Shown here: piece by piece, positions 9,543-18,601 of the stretch
Position numbering within the stretch: the first letter of the stretch is position 1
Layout of the letters: every line of letters begins with the position of its first letter
NCBI GenBank assembly: GCA_900100475.1
Contig: FMTU01000002.1
Span: 62,001 to 126,000, forward strand
DNA from: Sphingobium faniae
Lineage (GTDB): Bacteria > Pseudomonadota > Alphaproteobacteria > Sphingomonadales > Sphingomonadaceae
Direction of reading: 5' to 3'
DNA length: 64,000 bases
Notes under the pieces: model-generated
Database searches by the model: none
What the model was told of the DNA's origin: nothing
Seen by the model: the letters and a program-made list of their open reading frames with translations, nothing else
Position numbers and translations under genes: made by a program

Positions 9543-11069
9543 GTGAAACACGCTCTTTCCGTAACCCGTGAACAGGATTTCGCCGCCTGGTATCAGGCCG
9601 TCGTCTCTGAAGCCGATATGGCGGAGGAAAGCGGCGTTCGCGGCTGCATGGTGATCCGTCCCTGGGGCTATGGCATCTGGGAGCGCATCCAGAAGCTGCT
9701 GGATGAACGGATCAAGGCGACGGGCCATGAAAACTGCTATTTCCCGATCTTCATCCCGCTGTCCTATTTTGAGAAGGAAGCGGAGCATGTGGACGGTTTC
9801 GCCAAGGAAATGGCGGTCGTCACCCATCACCGCCTGATCCAGAAGGACGGCAAGATGGTGCCGGACCCCGAAGCGAAGCTGGAAGAGCCGCTGGTGGTGC
9901 GTCCGACATCCGAAACGGTGATCGGCGCGGCCTTTTCCCGTTGGGTGCAGAGCTGGCGCGACCTGCCCGTGCTCATCAACCAATGGGCCAATGTGGTGCG
10001 CTGGGAAATGCGGACCCGCATGTTCCTGCGCACCAGCGAGTTCCTCTGGCAGGAAGGGCATACCGCGCATGCCACCGTCGATGAGGCGATGGACGAGACG
10101 ATGAAGATGCTCGAAGTCTATCGCAGCTTCGCGGAGGAATGCGTCGCGCTTCCGGTCATCGCGGGCGAAAAGCCGGAGAATGAGCGTTTTCCGGGCGCAG
10201 TCGCGACCTATTCCATCGAAGCGATGATGCAGGATGGGAAGGCGCTTCAGGCGGGCACTTCGCATTTTCTCGGCACGACCTTCAGCCAGGCGCAGAACAT
10301 CCGGTTCCAGAATGCCGAGGGGCAGCAGGAACTGGCCCAGACGACAAGCTGGGGCATGTCGACGCGCATGATCGGCGGGCTCATCATGGTGCATGGCGAC
10401 GATGACGGGCTGCGGGTGCCGCCGCGTGTCGCGCCTTATCAGATCGTCGTCGTGCCGATGCTGCGCGATACGGAAGAGGATGCCGCCATTCTCGATTATT
10501 GCGCGGCTTTGGTGAGCGAACTCAACGGGCAGGATGTGTTCCGCGAGCCGGTTCGCGCCTTGCTCGACAAACGTCCCGCCAAAGCCGCCGCCAAGCGGTG
10601 GGGTTGGGTCAAGAAGGGCGCGCCGGTCGTGATCGAGGTCGGGGGTCGCGATGTCGCTGGCGGGAATGTGTCGATGCTGCGCCGCGACCGGCTTTATCGG
10701 GCGGATGGAAAGCTCGACAGCCAGATCCTGTCCAGAAGCGATTTCGTCGCTCAGGCCACCGCTATGCTGGAGGACATCCAGCAGTCGATGTTCGCCGATG
10801 CGCATGGCCGGTTGCATGGCAATGTGGACAAGACGATTGCATCGCTGGACGACTTGAAAGCCTCTTTCGCGGGCAGCACGAAACCGGGCTGGGCGCTGGT
10901 GCAGTGGAGCAGGCCCACCGGCACCGAACTCGACAAGGTCGTCGCATGGCTGAAGGGTGAGAAGCTGACCCTGCGCAACGTGCCGCTGGATGCGGAAGCC
11001 GCCGATGGCGCTTGCATCTTCACCGGGCAGGCTGCGGTCGAGCGCGTTCTGGTGGGGCGGTCCTACTAA
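9543..11069 (+). CDS. proS: prolyl-tRNA synthetase, archaeal/eukaryal-like (type 3)
   Basis: Charges tRNA-Pro. It is 508 aa from a GTG start at 9543. The protein has the archaeal/eukaryal-like architecture: catalytic core starting AWYQAVVSEADMAE, GCMVIRPWGYGIWE (motif 1 region), RWEMRTRMFLRTSEFLWQEGHTAH (motif 2), motif 3 near GLIMVHGDDDGLR, then the anticodon-binding domain. A C-terminal extension ends in a terminal tyrosine (...RSY), as in Thermus-type enzymes whose C-terminal Tyr reaches the active site. It lacks the long INS editing insertion of typical bacterial ProRS. The stop overlaps the convergent cbiB stop by 3 nt (CTAA). Annotation is firm; whether a second, bacterial-type proS exists elsewhere is unknown. 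Confidence 0.92.
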   Translation: MKHALSVTREQDFAAWYQAVVSEADMAEESGVRGCMVIRPWGYGIWERIQKLLDERIKATGHENCYFPIFIPLSYFEKEAEHVDGFAKEMAVVTHHRLIQKDGKMVPDPEAKLEEPLVVRPTSETVIGAAFSRWVQSWRDLPVLINQWANVVRWEMRTRMFLRTSEFLWQEGHTAHATVDEAMDETMKMLEVYRSFAEECVALPVIAGEKPENERFPGAVATYSIEAMMQDGKALQAGTSHFLGTTFSQAQNIRFQNAEGQQELAQTTSWGMSTRMIGGLIMVHGDDDGLRVPPRVAPYQIVVVPMLRDTEEDAAILDYCAALVSELNGQDVFREPVRALLDKRPAKAAAKRWGWVKKGAPVVIEVGGRDVAGGNVSMLRRDRLYRADGKLDSQILSRSDFVAQATAMLEDIQQSMFADAHGRLHGNVDKTIASLDDLKASFAGSTKPGWALVQWSRPTGTELDKVVAWLKGEKLTLRNVPLDAEAADGACIFTGQAAVERVLVGRSY

Positions 11070-12004
11070 GCCGCCCACTGGATGGTCGCCGCGACGATCC
11101 AGAGCATCGCGCAGGCGCGCAGATAGATCCGTAACGCCCGATGGATATCGTGCGCGCAGGCCCGGCCGTCGCCTTCGCCGATCCAGGGCTTGTCATGCGC
11201 CATGCCGTCATAGCTGATGGGACCGGCGAGACGCAGGCCCAGCGCCCCCGCCATGGCCGCTTCCGTCCAGCCCGCATTGGGGGAGGCATGTTTTCCGGCA
11301 TCGCGCAGCATGATCCGCCAGCCTCCGCCACCAGCCAGACAGAGTGTCGCGCCGGCCAGTCGGGCGGGCACGAAATTCATCACATCGTCAGTTCGCGCGG
11401 CCGCCCAGCCAAAGGCGCGCCATCGTTCCTCCTTATGGCCGATCAGGCTGTCGGCGGTGTTGATGGCTTTGTAGGCCCATATGCCGGGCAGCCCGCCGAT
11501 GAGCAGCCAGAACAGCGGTGCCGCAATACCGTCGCAGAAGCTCTCCGACAGGCTTTCTATCGCGGCCCGCGCAATCGCCGGTTCGTCCAGCGTTTCGGTG
11601 TCCCGCCCCACGATCAGCGACACGGCCTGCCGCGCTTCCCCGATATGCCCTGCGCGCAGATGCCGGGCGACGGGCAGGACATGTTCGAACAGGCTCCGCT
11701 GCGCCATGGCGGGCCATGCCAGAACCGCAATGCCGATCCAGCTAAAGGAGCCAAGCCAGCGGTGGACGAGACCTTCAAGCAGAAGGCTGCCGCAGATCGC
11801 AGCGATCAGCAGCATGGCGACGGTTCCTACACCCGCGATGCGGCGCAGGCGATCGCTCCACCGCGGTCGATTTCCGTAGCGCTCGCACCATGCGATGATC
11901 CGGGCGAAGAGGCCGACGGGATGGCCGATCCGGGCATAAAGGGATCGCGGCCAACCGATTGCCGCATCGAGGGCCAGCGCGGCGATGGCGACCGGCTCAG
12001 CCAA
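11066..12004 (-). CDS. cbiB: adenosylcobinamide-phosphate synthase (CbiB/CobD)
   Basis: Membrane enzyme that attaches the aminopropanol (phosphate) arm to adenosylcobyric acid. It is about 312 aa from a TTG at 12004, which overlaps the cobC stop by 8 nt (TTGGCTGA); AAGG about 10 nt upstream serves as SD. No ATG is near, so the TTG start is a judgement. Several hydrophobic segments are visible (AMLLIAAICGSLLLEG; WIGIAVLAWPAMA; AAPLFWLLIGGLPGIWAYKAINTADSLIGHK). The NTADSLIGHK...FGWAAARTDDVMNFVPARL block is characteristic of the family. It is the third gene of the riboswitch-led cobS-cobC-cbiB unit. Confidence 0.88.
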   Translation of the reverse strand: MAEPVAIAALALDAAIGWPRSLYARIGHPVGLFARIIAWCERYGNRPRWSDRLRRIAGVGTVAMLLIAAICGSLLLEGLVHRWLGSFSWIGIAVLAWPAMAQRSLFEHVLPVARHLRAGHIGEARQAVSLIVGRDTETLDEPAIARAAIESLSESFCDGIAAPLFWLLIGGLPGIWAYKAINTADSLIGHKEERWRAFGWAAARTDDVMNFVPARLAGATLCLAGGGGWRIMLRDAGKHASPNAGWTEAAMAGALGLRLAGPISYDGMAHDKPWIGEGDGRACAHDIHRALRIYLRACAMLWIVAATIQWAA

Positions 12005-12980
12005 GGAGCAGCGCCTTTTGCAGACGGCTGAACGCTTCGTCCGTTTCGGGCAGGCCAATCCTCAGCCAGCGGGGATCGTAATCGAAGGGGCGTGTCAGTA
12101 TGGCCCGTTCCGCGAGGCGCTCGAACAGGGCCATGGCGTCTTCCGCCACGATCAGCCGGAACAGCGGACATGCGCCTAGCGGCCGGTATCCGCAGCCGAT
12201 CAACATATCATCCAGCCTCTGGCTTTCGCGGCACAGGCGCTCCCGCATCGCGGCGATCCAGCCATGGTCGGCATAGGCGGCCCCGCCGATGGCGATAGCT
12301 GCGGCGGAAATGGGCCACGCGCCGAGCTTTTGCCGCATCCGGTCGATGACGGCTTGCGGCCCCAGAAGGAAACCCAGCCGCACGCCCGCCAGCCCGAAGA
12401 ATTTGCCGAAGGACCGAAAGATGAGCAATCGCTGGTCATCCGCTATATCCTGAGAAAGGCTGTTCGCCGGATCACTGTCGGCGAAGGCTTCGTCAATGAT
12501 CAGCCATCCCTTGTCCGATCTGCGCCCGGCCAGATCGAGCAGCGTGTCGCGCGGCCAAATCTGACCGTCGGGATTATTGGGATTGGCGAGGATGAGCGTG
12601 CCGCCGTCCGGCTCTCCCCGCGCGCCCGATGCCGTCGCCGAGGATAGCGGGAACATTTCTTCATGCGTGCGATAGCAGGGGGTGAGATAGTGCGCGCGGG
12701 GACCGATCAGGTCGCTCACGATGCGAAGGCCCGTTTCCGTTCCCGGCAGCGCGCAGATATGCCTGGGGTCCACGCCGAAACAGGCTGCGGCGATCCCTTC
12801 CATCTCCCGCAGTTCGCTCGTCGATGGCAGGCGCCGCCAGTCGACTATGATATCCGCCGCGCCGGGCCAGGCGTGGGGATTGATGCCCGTCGACAGGTCG
12901 ATCCATGGATCGCCATTGTCACCGAACCGCGCCCGCGCAGCAGCGAGGCCGCCGCCATGCCAGGTCCATGGGCTTTTCAT
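11997..12980 (-). CDS. cobC: threonine-phosphate decarboxylase (CobC/CobD-type PLP enzyme)
   Basis: PLP enzyme of the class I/II aminotransferase fold that makes (R)-1-aminopropan-2-ol phosphate, the linker of the cobalamin nucleotide loop. It is 327 aa from the ATG at 12980 (MKSPWTWHGGGL). The opening HGG...STGINPHAWP and LANPNNPDGQIWPR motifs are typical. The PLP lysine lies in FRSFGKFFGLAGVRLG. Its ATG overlaps the cobS stop (ATGA) and its stop overlaps the cbiB start, so the three genes are translationally coupled. Confidence 0.9.
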   Translation of the reverse strand: MKSPWTWHGGGLAAARARFGDNGDPWIDLSTGINPHAWPGAADIIVDWRRLPSTSELREMEGIAAACFGVDPRHICALPGTETGLRIVSDLIGPRAHYLTPCYRTHEEMFPLSSATASGARGEPDGGTLILANPNNPDGQIWPRDTLLDLAGRRSDKGWLIIDEAFADSDPANSLSQDIADDQRLLIFRSFGKFFGLAGVRLGFLLGPQAVIDRMRQKLGAWPISAAAIAIGGAAYADHGWIAAMRERLCRESQRLDDMLIGCGYRPLGACPLFRLIVAEDAMALFERLAERAILTRPFDYDPRWLRIGLPETDEAFSRLQKALLLG

Positions 12981-13738
12981 GGCAGTCTTGTCCCCACCAG
13001 CAGCGCTATCAGAAGTCCGGTTTCGATCAATTCGATGCCCGCGCCATGTCCGTCGCCGGAAATGCCGCCGATATGACGCCTGACCCACCAGCCCCAGAGC
13101 GGGATCAAGAGCAAGGCGGCGAGCAGGGCAGGGAAAAGGAAGGAGGCCATGAGCGCCGCGCCGGCCCATGCCAGCAGGTCGAGCGGACGAACGGCTCCAC
13201 GGAACCGTGACGCCAATCCTTCATGGAGCGGCGGGAGCCAGCAGGTCCAGATCAGCGGACCGATCCGGGCGATGAAGGGGATGCAGGCCAGCGCCATCCA
13301 TGGCGGGCCGGTCGTGCCGGATTGCTGCGAAAGAGCATGGATCAGCACCAGCTTGCCCAGAAGCAGCATGGCGATGGCGATGACGCCGAAACTGCCGACA
13401 TGCGGATCAGCCAGGGCCGCCATCATCCTTTCGCGATTCCCATGCGCTGCGCCGCGCGCGTCGGCGATGTCCGCCAGCCCGTCGAGATGCAGCCCGCCCG
13501 TCACCGCGACCCACAGGAGCAATCCGGATAGCGCCCCGACCCATGGGTCGATCAGCCCGCCCGCCCGGATGCCCAGCGTCACGATCGAACCCAGGATAAG
13601 GCCGATGGCGGGAAACCAGCGTATCGCCGATGCGAACTCGGCCGATGTGAAGGCGATCCGGGGCGTGGGCAGTCTCGTCAGGAACTGCATGGCGATGAGG
13701 AAGCCCTTCAAGGCCGCAACTCCGCCGGTTCGGGGCAT
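12977..13738 (-). CDS. cobS: adenosylcobinamide-GDP ribazoletransferase (cobalamin synthase)
   Basis: Polytopic membrane enzyme joining adenosylcobinamide-GDP with alpha-ribazole to give adenosylcobalamin (5'-phosphate). It is 253 aa from the ATG at 13738. It opens with LKGFLIAMQFLTRLPTP as in the family and has the metal-binding HLDGLADIADARGA motif followed by DPHVGSFG. Five to seven hydrophobic segments are visible. A strong cobalamin riboswitch lies about 190 nt upstream on the same strand. It is the first gene of the cob operon; cobT, cobU and cobP are not present here. Confidence 0.92.
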   Translation of the reverse strand: MPRTGGVAALKGFLIAMQFLTRLPTPRIAFTSAEFASAIRWFPAIGLILGSIVTLGIRAGGLIDPWVGALSGLLLWVAVTGGLHLDGLADIADARGAAHGNRERMMAALADPHVGSFGVIAIAMLLLGKLVLIHALSQQSGTTGPPWMALACIPFIARIGPLIWTCWLPPLHEGLASRFRGAVRPLDLLAWAGAALMASFLFPALLAALLLIPLWGWWVRRHIGGISGDGHGAGIELIETGLLIALLVGTRLP

Positions 13739-13927
13739 CGCGAAGTGATCGGGTTTCGGGATATATGTCCCAGGAGCATGATGAACCTTCCGCAGCGAAA
13801 GACCTGCCCGGCATGAGCGGGACGGGCCTTGCGGCCGCGCCATGCCCGCCGCCCGGCGCGGTCTGGACTGTCGCTACGCGGGTTGCTCCCCCGTCCGCAT
13901 GGTGCACCCTGCCCGCACGGAGAACGA

Positions 13928-14092
13928 CTGCGGCGGGCCGGTCTCCTGGCTCGCGGGTTTCGGCCGGATGCGCCGCCTTCTCAGAACCTTTCGGTTCCAA
14001 TGGCTTGTGACGCGCGGCTATCCGCTTACAGTTGCAGGGGCAGCTGAGGTTCTTCCCCTCATTCCCGTTTATCCCTTTTGGGGAACCTGTCG
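13928..14092 (-). ncRNA. cobalamin (B12) riboswitch
   Basis: Read on the minus strand, this stretch has GGTTCCCC near 14088 and the core GCCCCTGCAACTGTAAGC (14042-14024). After a variable stem, the B12 box AGCCAGGAGACCGGCC follows at 13951-13936. These are the diagnostic conserved blocks of the AdoCbl riboswitch, in the right order and spacing. It lies in the leader of cobS-cobC-cbiB and should lower their expression when B12 is plentiful. The edges are approximate. The 190 nt to cobS would hold the expression platform; GC-rich candidate stems are present there but I cannot assign the switching pair. Confidence 0.93.
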
Positions 14093-14285
14093 CGCCACGC
14101 GGGATAGGAAAGTTATGATCCCGCGTCAATCAAGCCGAGAGTCCCGCACATGCTGGCATGTGTTCGGCTCATGCGATAGATTTCCGATGGGTCATCGTCG
14201 TGGCGGGCATGGTCATGAGGGAGGAGCGTGGAATGCAGCGGAAATGCGCGACGTCCGTGGGCTGCATGGCGGCGGAGAAACGGGC

Positions 14286-15968
14286 ATGAACGCCGCCGGT
14301 GGACGCAGCGCCGCGCAATGTCTGGTTCGCCAGTTGGAAATCCATGGGGTCGATCATGTCTTCTGCGTCCCCGGCGAGAGCTATCTGGCTGTCCTCGACG
14401 CGCTGGTGGACAGTCCCATCCGCGTGACCGTGTGCCGCGCCGAAGGCGGCGCGGCGATGATGGCCGAAGCGCATGGCAAGCTGACGGGGCGCCCGGCGGC
14501 CTGCTTCGTGACGAGAGGACCGGGTGCGACCAATGCGATGCCCGGCCTGCATATCGCGCAGCATGACTCGACGCCGATGCTGGTCTTTGTCGGGCAGGTC
14601 GAACGGGAGGTTCGCGACAGGGGCGCGTTTCAGGAACTGGATTATCGCGCGGTGTTCGGCTCCATCGCCAAATGGGTTGCCGAAATCGACGATGGAGAGC
14701 GTATTCCGGAACTCGTCAGCCGCGCCGTTCACGCCGCCATGTCGGGACGTCCGGGGCCGGTGCTTATCTCCCTGCCGGAAGATATGTTGCGGGATAGCGT
14801 CGATGCCACAGATGCCGTGCGCGCCTCCGTCGTGGAAGCGCATCCGGGCGTCGTTCAGATAGCAAGGCTCCAGCACCTGCTGGGCGAGGCGAAGCGGCCC
14901 ATGATCATCCTTGGCGGATCGCGCTGGTCGCAGGCGGCCGTCGATCAGGTGGCGATGTTCGCCGCGCGATGGGATGTCCCGGTGGCCGTCTCGTTCCGAC
15001 GGCAGATGCTGTTTCCGGCCAGTCATGATTGTTTCGTCGGCGATCTGGGCTTTGGGGCCAATCCCAAACTGGTCGAGCGCGTCAAGGGCGCTGACCTCCT
15101 CATCCTGATCGGCGCGCGCATGGCCGAAGTGCCCAGCCAGGGCTATGGCATGATGGCCATACCTGAACCAGAGCAGCGGATCGTCCATGTGCATCCCGAT
15201 CCATCCGAGCTGGGCAAGGTCTATCGGCCGACGCTGGCGATCAATGCCGCGCCAGAGGAGTTCGCGGCGGCGCTGGGAGGCATCGGCCTTGCGCCGTCGC
15301 CGTCACGCACGGACAGTCGCGACGCGGGAAGGGCGGACTTTCTCGCATGGAACGATCCGCTTCCGATCTCCGGTCCCGGCGATTTCCAGCCCGCGCAGAT
15401 GGTGGCGTGGCTGCGCGAGAGGCTGCCGCAGGACGCGATCTTGTGCAACGGCGCGGGCAATTATGCGATCTGGCTGCATCGCTTCCATCGCTTTGAAAGG
15501 TTCGGCACGCAACTGGCCCCGACATCCGGGTCGATGGGCTATGGCGTGCCCGCGGCGGTCGCGGCCAAGCGGATATTTCCTGAACGCGCCGTGGTCGCCT
15601 TTGCGGGCGACGGCTGCTTCCTGATGAACGGGCAGGAATTCGCGACGGCGGTCCAATATGGCCTGGCGATCATCGTCATCCTGATCGACAATGGCATGTA
15701 TGGCACCATCCGCATGCATCAGGAACGGGAGTTTCCCGGGCGGCCCATCGCAACCGGGCTGACCAACCCCGACTTCGCGGCTTATGCGCGGGCCTTTGGC
15801 GGACATGGCGAAACGGTGACGCAGACTTGTGAATTTGCCGCTGCGTTCGAGCGCGCGAGCGCTTCGGGCAAACCGGCGATCATCCATTGCCTGCTTGATC
15901 CGGATGCGATTTCTCCCACCACCACGCTTGCGGCGGTGCGGCAGGCGGCTCTGGATGCGGGGCGGTAG
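14286..15968 (+). CDS. orphan thiamine-pyrophosphate enzyme, acetolactate synthase large-subunit family
   Basis: A 560-aa protein with the three-domain layout of acetolactate synthase-type enzymes: TPP pyrimidine-binding domain (catalytic glutamate E53 in VCRAEGGAAMMAEA), central FAD/NAD-like domain (ILGGSRWSQAAVDQ...) and C-terminal TPP-binding domain. The last has GDG at 441-443 followed by IDNGMYGTI. There is no small regulatory subunit (ilvN) next door, and the genes around it are unrelated, so a catabolic or side-pathway carboligase/decarboxylase is as likely as branched-chain synthesis. The start at 14286 is supported by GGAG about 10 nt upstream. The open frame continues upstream to 13842 but crosses the riboswitch region and is not protein-like. 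The substrate cannot be assigned. Confidence 0.8.
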   Translation: MNAAGGRSAAQCLVRQLEIHGVDHVFCVPGESYLAVLDALVDSPIRVTVCRAEGGAAMMAEAHGKLTGRPAACFVTRGPGATNAMPGLHIAQHDSTPMLVFVGQVEREVRDRGAFQELDYRAVFGSIAKWVAEIDDGERIPELVSRAVHAAMSGRPGPVLISLPEDMLRDSVDATDAVRASVVEAHPGVVQIARLQHLLGEAKRPMIILGGSRWSQAAVDQVAMFAARWDVPVAVSFRRQMLFPASHDCFVGDLGFGANPKLVERVKGADLLILIGARMAEVPSQGYGMMAIPEPEQRIVHVHPDPSELGKVYRPTLAINAAPEEFAAALGGIGLAPSPSRTDSRDAGRADFLAWNDPLPISGPGDFQPAQMVAWLRERLPQDAILCNGAGNYAIWLHRFHRFERFGTQLAPTSGSMGYGVPAAVAAKRIFPERAVVAFAGDGCFLMNGQEFATAVQYGLAIIVILIDNGMYGTIRMHQEREFPGRPIATGLTNPDFAAYARAFGGHGETVTQTCEFAAAFERASASGKPAIIHCLLDPDAISPTTTLAAVRQAALDAGR

Positions 15969-16119
15969 CCGATGGGGCGGATTCTTTGCTGAACTCCCGC
16001 AACCGGGGGCCGCCATTTCGAAAAATAATCCGGACGGCAATATTCTGCCTGTCCTCTTATCGCGGTTGTTAACTATTGGCGGCTAGGGTTTTCAAACTGG
16101 TATAAGAGCCTGGATCAAA

Positions 16120-18426
16120 ATGCATTTGCGACGACCGCCCGTTGACAGACTGACGTTATGGCTGCTCGGCTCACGGCTGGCCGTGCCGAAATCCATCGCG
16201 TCTCAGTTGATGAACGGGCTGTTCGCGTCGATACCCATCTTTCTTGGCGGCATCCTGAATATCACGGCGGTCGCGGCCGTCGCGGTGTCGCGCCATCCGT
16301 CTTTGGCGTTTTTCCTGTGGCTGTCGTTCGAGATGGCGCTTGGCGTGGTCCGGCTGGCTGTGCTGGTCTACGGCCGGCAGGTCATCCAGGTGGGACGAAC
16401 CCCGCCACGACTGCTCGCGGCGCTGCTTTCCTGCGCCTGGGCGGGATCGGTCGGGTTCGGCACCTATCTTTGCCTCACCAGCGGCGACTGGGTCCTGGCT
16501 ACGATCGCCTGCCTGTCGGCGGCGGCCATGGTATGCGGCATATGCCTGAGGAATTTCGGCACGCCGAGACTGGCGGCGATCATGGTCTTTCTGACGTTGC
16601 TGCCCTGCGCCGTGGCGGGATTGCTGACCGGCGAGCCGATCATGCCGATCATCAGCGTGCAGTTGCCGATATTCTTCCTGACGATTTTTTCGGCGGCCTT
16701 CTCGTTGCACCGGATGCTGGTGTCGAAAATGACGGCATTGAACGATCTTGAGCGCAGCGAATCGCTCAACCGCACCATCCTTCAGGCCAGCCCGGACCAC
16801 ACGCTCATCCTCGACGCCGAGGATGTGGTGACCTTCTATAATCAGCCCATGGCGGACAATTCGGATCGGGATACCCTGGTCGGACGGGAATGGCTCAGCC
16901 TGCTTCCCGATGCGGATCAGGCCGTCGGCGTCCAGGCGCTTGAAGATGCGAAGGCGGGCCGGTCGGCCAATCTGATCACCCATCATCTCGATGCCAGCGG
17001 GCAGAAACGATGGGCCGACGTGATCGTCAAGCAGATCTGCGACGGTTCCGGGCGCCTGATCGTGGTGGCGAGAGACATCACTCACCAGAAGAAGTCGGAA
17101 GAACAAGCAATCTGGATGGCGCAGCATGATGCGTTGACCGGCCTGCCGAACAGGGCGTTGCTTCAGGACCGTCTGGATGGGATGCTCAATGACGCCGATC
17201 ATGCGATGTCCGGCGCTCTCCTTATCCTTGACGTCGATAACTTCAAATCCATCAACGACACCTTCGGCCATGACGCGGGCGATGCGCTGCTCTGTGCTTT
17301 TGCGGGCCATCTTCGCGCGGCGGTCGGCGAGGAGGATATCGTCGCGAGGACGGGAGGAGACGAATTCGCGCTCATTCTGGCCACGGGGTCGGAAGCGGAA
17401 GTCGAACGCACGGCGGAGCGGATATTCGAGCGGTTGCGCGAACCTTTCTCCCATGGCGGCCGTCTGCTCGATTGCGGCGCCAGCATCGGCGCGAGCTTCA
17501 TTCCGCGCGATGGAAAATTACGTTCGGAGATCATGAAAGCGGCCGATATCGCGCTCTACGCGGCGAAGGCCGGGGGCAGGACGCAGCTTCGCATTTTCGA
17601 ATCCGCGATGATGGTCGAGGTCGAAAGGCATCAGGCCATGATCGCATCGGCGCGCTATGCCCTCCAGCACGAAACCATCGTTCCTCATTATCAGCCCAAG
17701 ATGTCGCTGCGGACGTCCGAGGCCATAGGCTTTGAGGCGCTTCTGCGCTGGAGGGACCGGGATGGCGCGTTGCAGGGACCGAATCTGATCATGGCGGCTT
17801 TCGACGATCCGGTTCTGAGCGGTCCCCTGAGCGACCGGATGCTGGAAAGGATTCTCGGCGATGTCGAGCATTGGGTTCGCACCGGAATCGCATTCGGGCA
17901 TGTCGCGATCAACGTCACCGCCGCCGACTTCCGCAGGGGAGGGGTTGTTGAGACGATCCTGGCCCGACTGGACGCCAGGGACATTCCGACAGGCTGCATC
18001 CAGATCGAAGTGACGGAAACCGTATTCCTGAGCCAGGGCGCCGACGACGTCAAGGACGCGCTGCGACGGCTCAGCGAACATGGCATCCGCATCGCGCTGG
18101 ACGATTTCGGCACGGGCTATGCCTCGCCGTCTCATTTGAACCAGTTCCCGGTCAACCTGCTCAAGATCGACCGTTCCTTCGTCGAGAAGATCGGGTCCAA
18201 TGCGGATGCCGAAGCGATTTCCGCAACCGTCATCAATCTGGGGCATTGCCTCGGTCTGGAAGTCGTGGCGGAAGGCGTCGAAACAAGAGATCAGGAAATG
18301 CACCTGATCGGCATGAACTGCGACACGGCGCAGGGTTTCCTCTATGCCAAAGCCATGCCGATGGAGGAAGTCGAGCTGTTTCTGGCGTCCGCACGCATGT
18401 CTGTTTCAAGGGCATGCAGCGCCTGA
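16120..18426 (+). CDS. membrane GGDEF-EAL protein with PAS domain
   Basis: Cyclic-di-GMP turnover protein of 768 aa. Residues about 25-200 contain five to six hydrophobic helices. About 215-320 is a PAS-like sensor (ILQASPDHTLILDAEDVVTFYN). The GGDEF domain spans roughly 330-490 with an intact GGDEF at 412-416, and the EAL domain about 505-755 with EAL at 539-541. Phosphodiesterase residues appear complete: NVTAADF, EVTET, DDFGTGYA, LKIDRSF, VAEGVE and QGFLYAKAM. The RxxD product-inhibition site before GGDEF is replaced by GEED, so feedback inhibition of the cyclase is not expected. The gene stands alone, with about 150 nt leader and 175 nt trailer. The signal sensed is unknown. Confidence 0.9.
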   Translation: MHLRRPPVDRLTLWLLGSRLAVPKSIASQLMNGLFASIPIFLGGILNITAVAAVAVSRHPSLAFFLWLSFEMALGVVRLAVLVYGRQVIQVGRTPPRLLAALLSCAWAGSVGFGTYLCLTSGDWVLATIACLSAAAMVCGICLRNFGTPRLAAIMVFLTLLPCAVAGLLTGEPIMPIISVQLPIFFLTIFSAAFSLHRMLVSKMTALNDLERSESLNRTILQASPDHTLILDAEDVVTFYNQPMADNSDRDTLVGREWLSLLPDADQAVGVQALEDAKAGRSANLITHHLDASGQKRWADVIVKQICDGSGRLIVVARDITHQKKSEEQAIWMAQHDALTGLPNRALLQDRLDGMLNDADHAMSGALLILDVDNFKSINDTFGHDAGDALLCAFAGHLRAAVGEEDIVARTGGDEFALILATGSEAEVERTAERIFERLREPFSHGGRLLDCGASIGASFIPRDGKLRSEIMKAADIALYAAKAGGRTQLRIFESAMMVEVERHQAMIASARYALQHETIVPHYQPKMSLRTSEAIGFEALLRWRDRDGALQGPNLIMAAFDDPVLSGPLSDRMLERILGDVEHWVRTGIAFGHVAINVTAADFRRGGVVETILARLDARDIPTGCIQIEVTETVFLSQGADDVKDALRRLSEHGIRIALDDFGTGYASPSHLNQFPVNLLKIDRSFVEKIGSNADAEAISATVINLGHCLGLEVVAEGVETRDQEMHLIGMNCDTAQGFLYAKAMPMEEVELFLASARMSVSRACSA

Positions 18427-18601
18427 AGCCGGCCGATATCGGGAAGGGCGGCAGTGCTCATCCCGGCCCCTTCACCCGAGCGCGCTTATCGACAGCGCCC
18501 TTTCTTCCTGAACTACGGCAATTATTTCTGCCGGATAGGGGAACTGTTTCGTTTCGCCGCAATTAAACAATTTCCTGCGGATAGCCGGAAGGAGTTTGTC
18601 G

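Noticed and set aside
13842..14285. Upstream extension of the acetolactate-synthase-like frame
   Set aside because: It runs through the cobalamin riboswitch on the other strand and gives a non-protein-like sequence; the SD-supported ATG at 14286 begins the conserved part.
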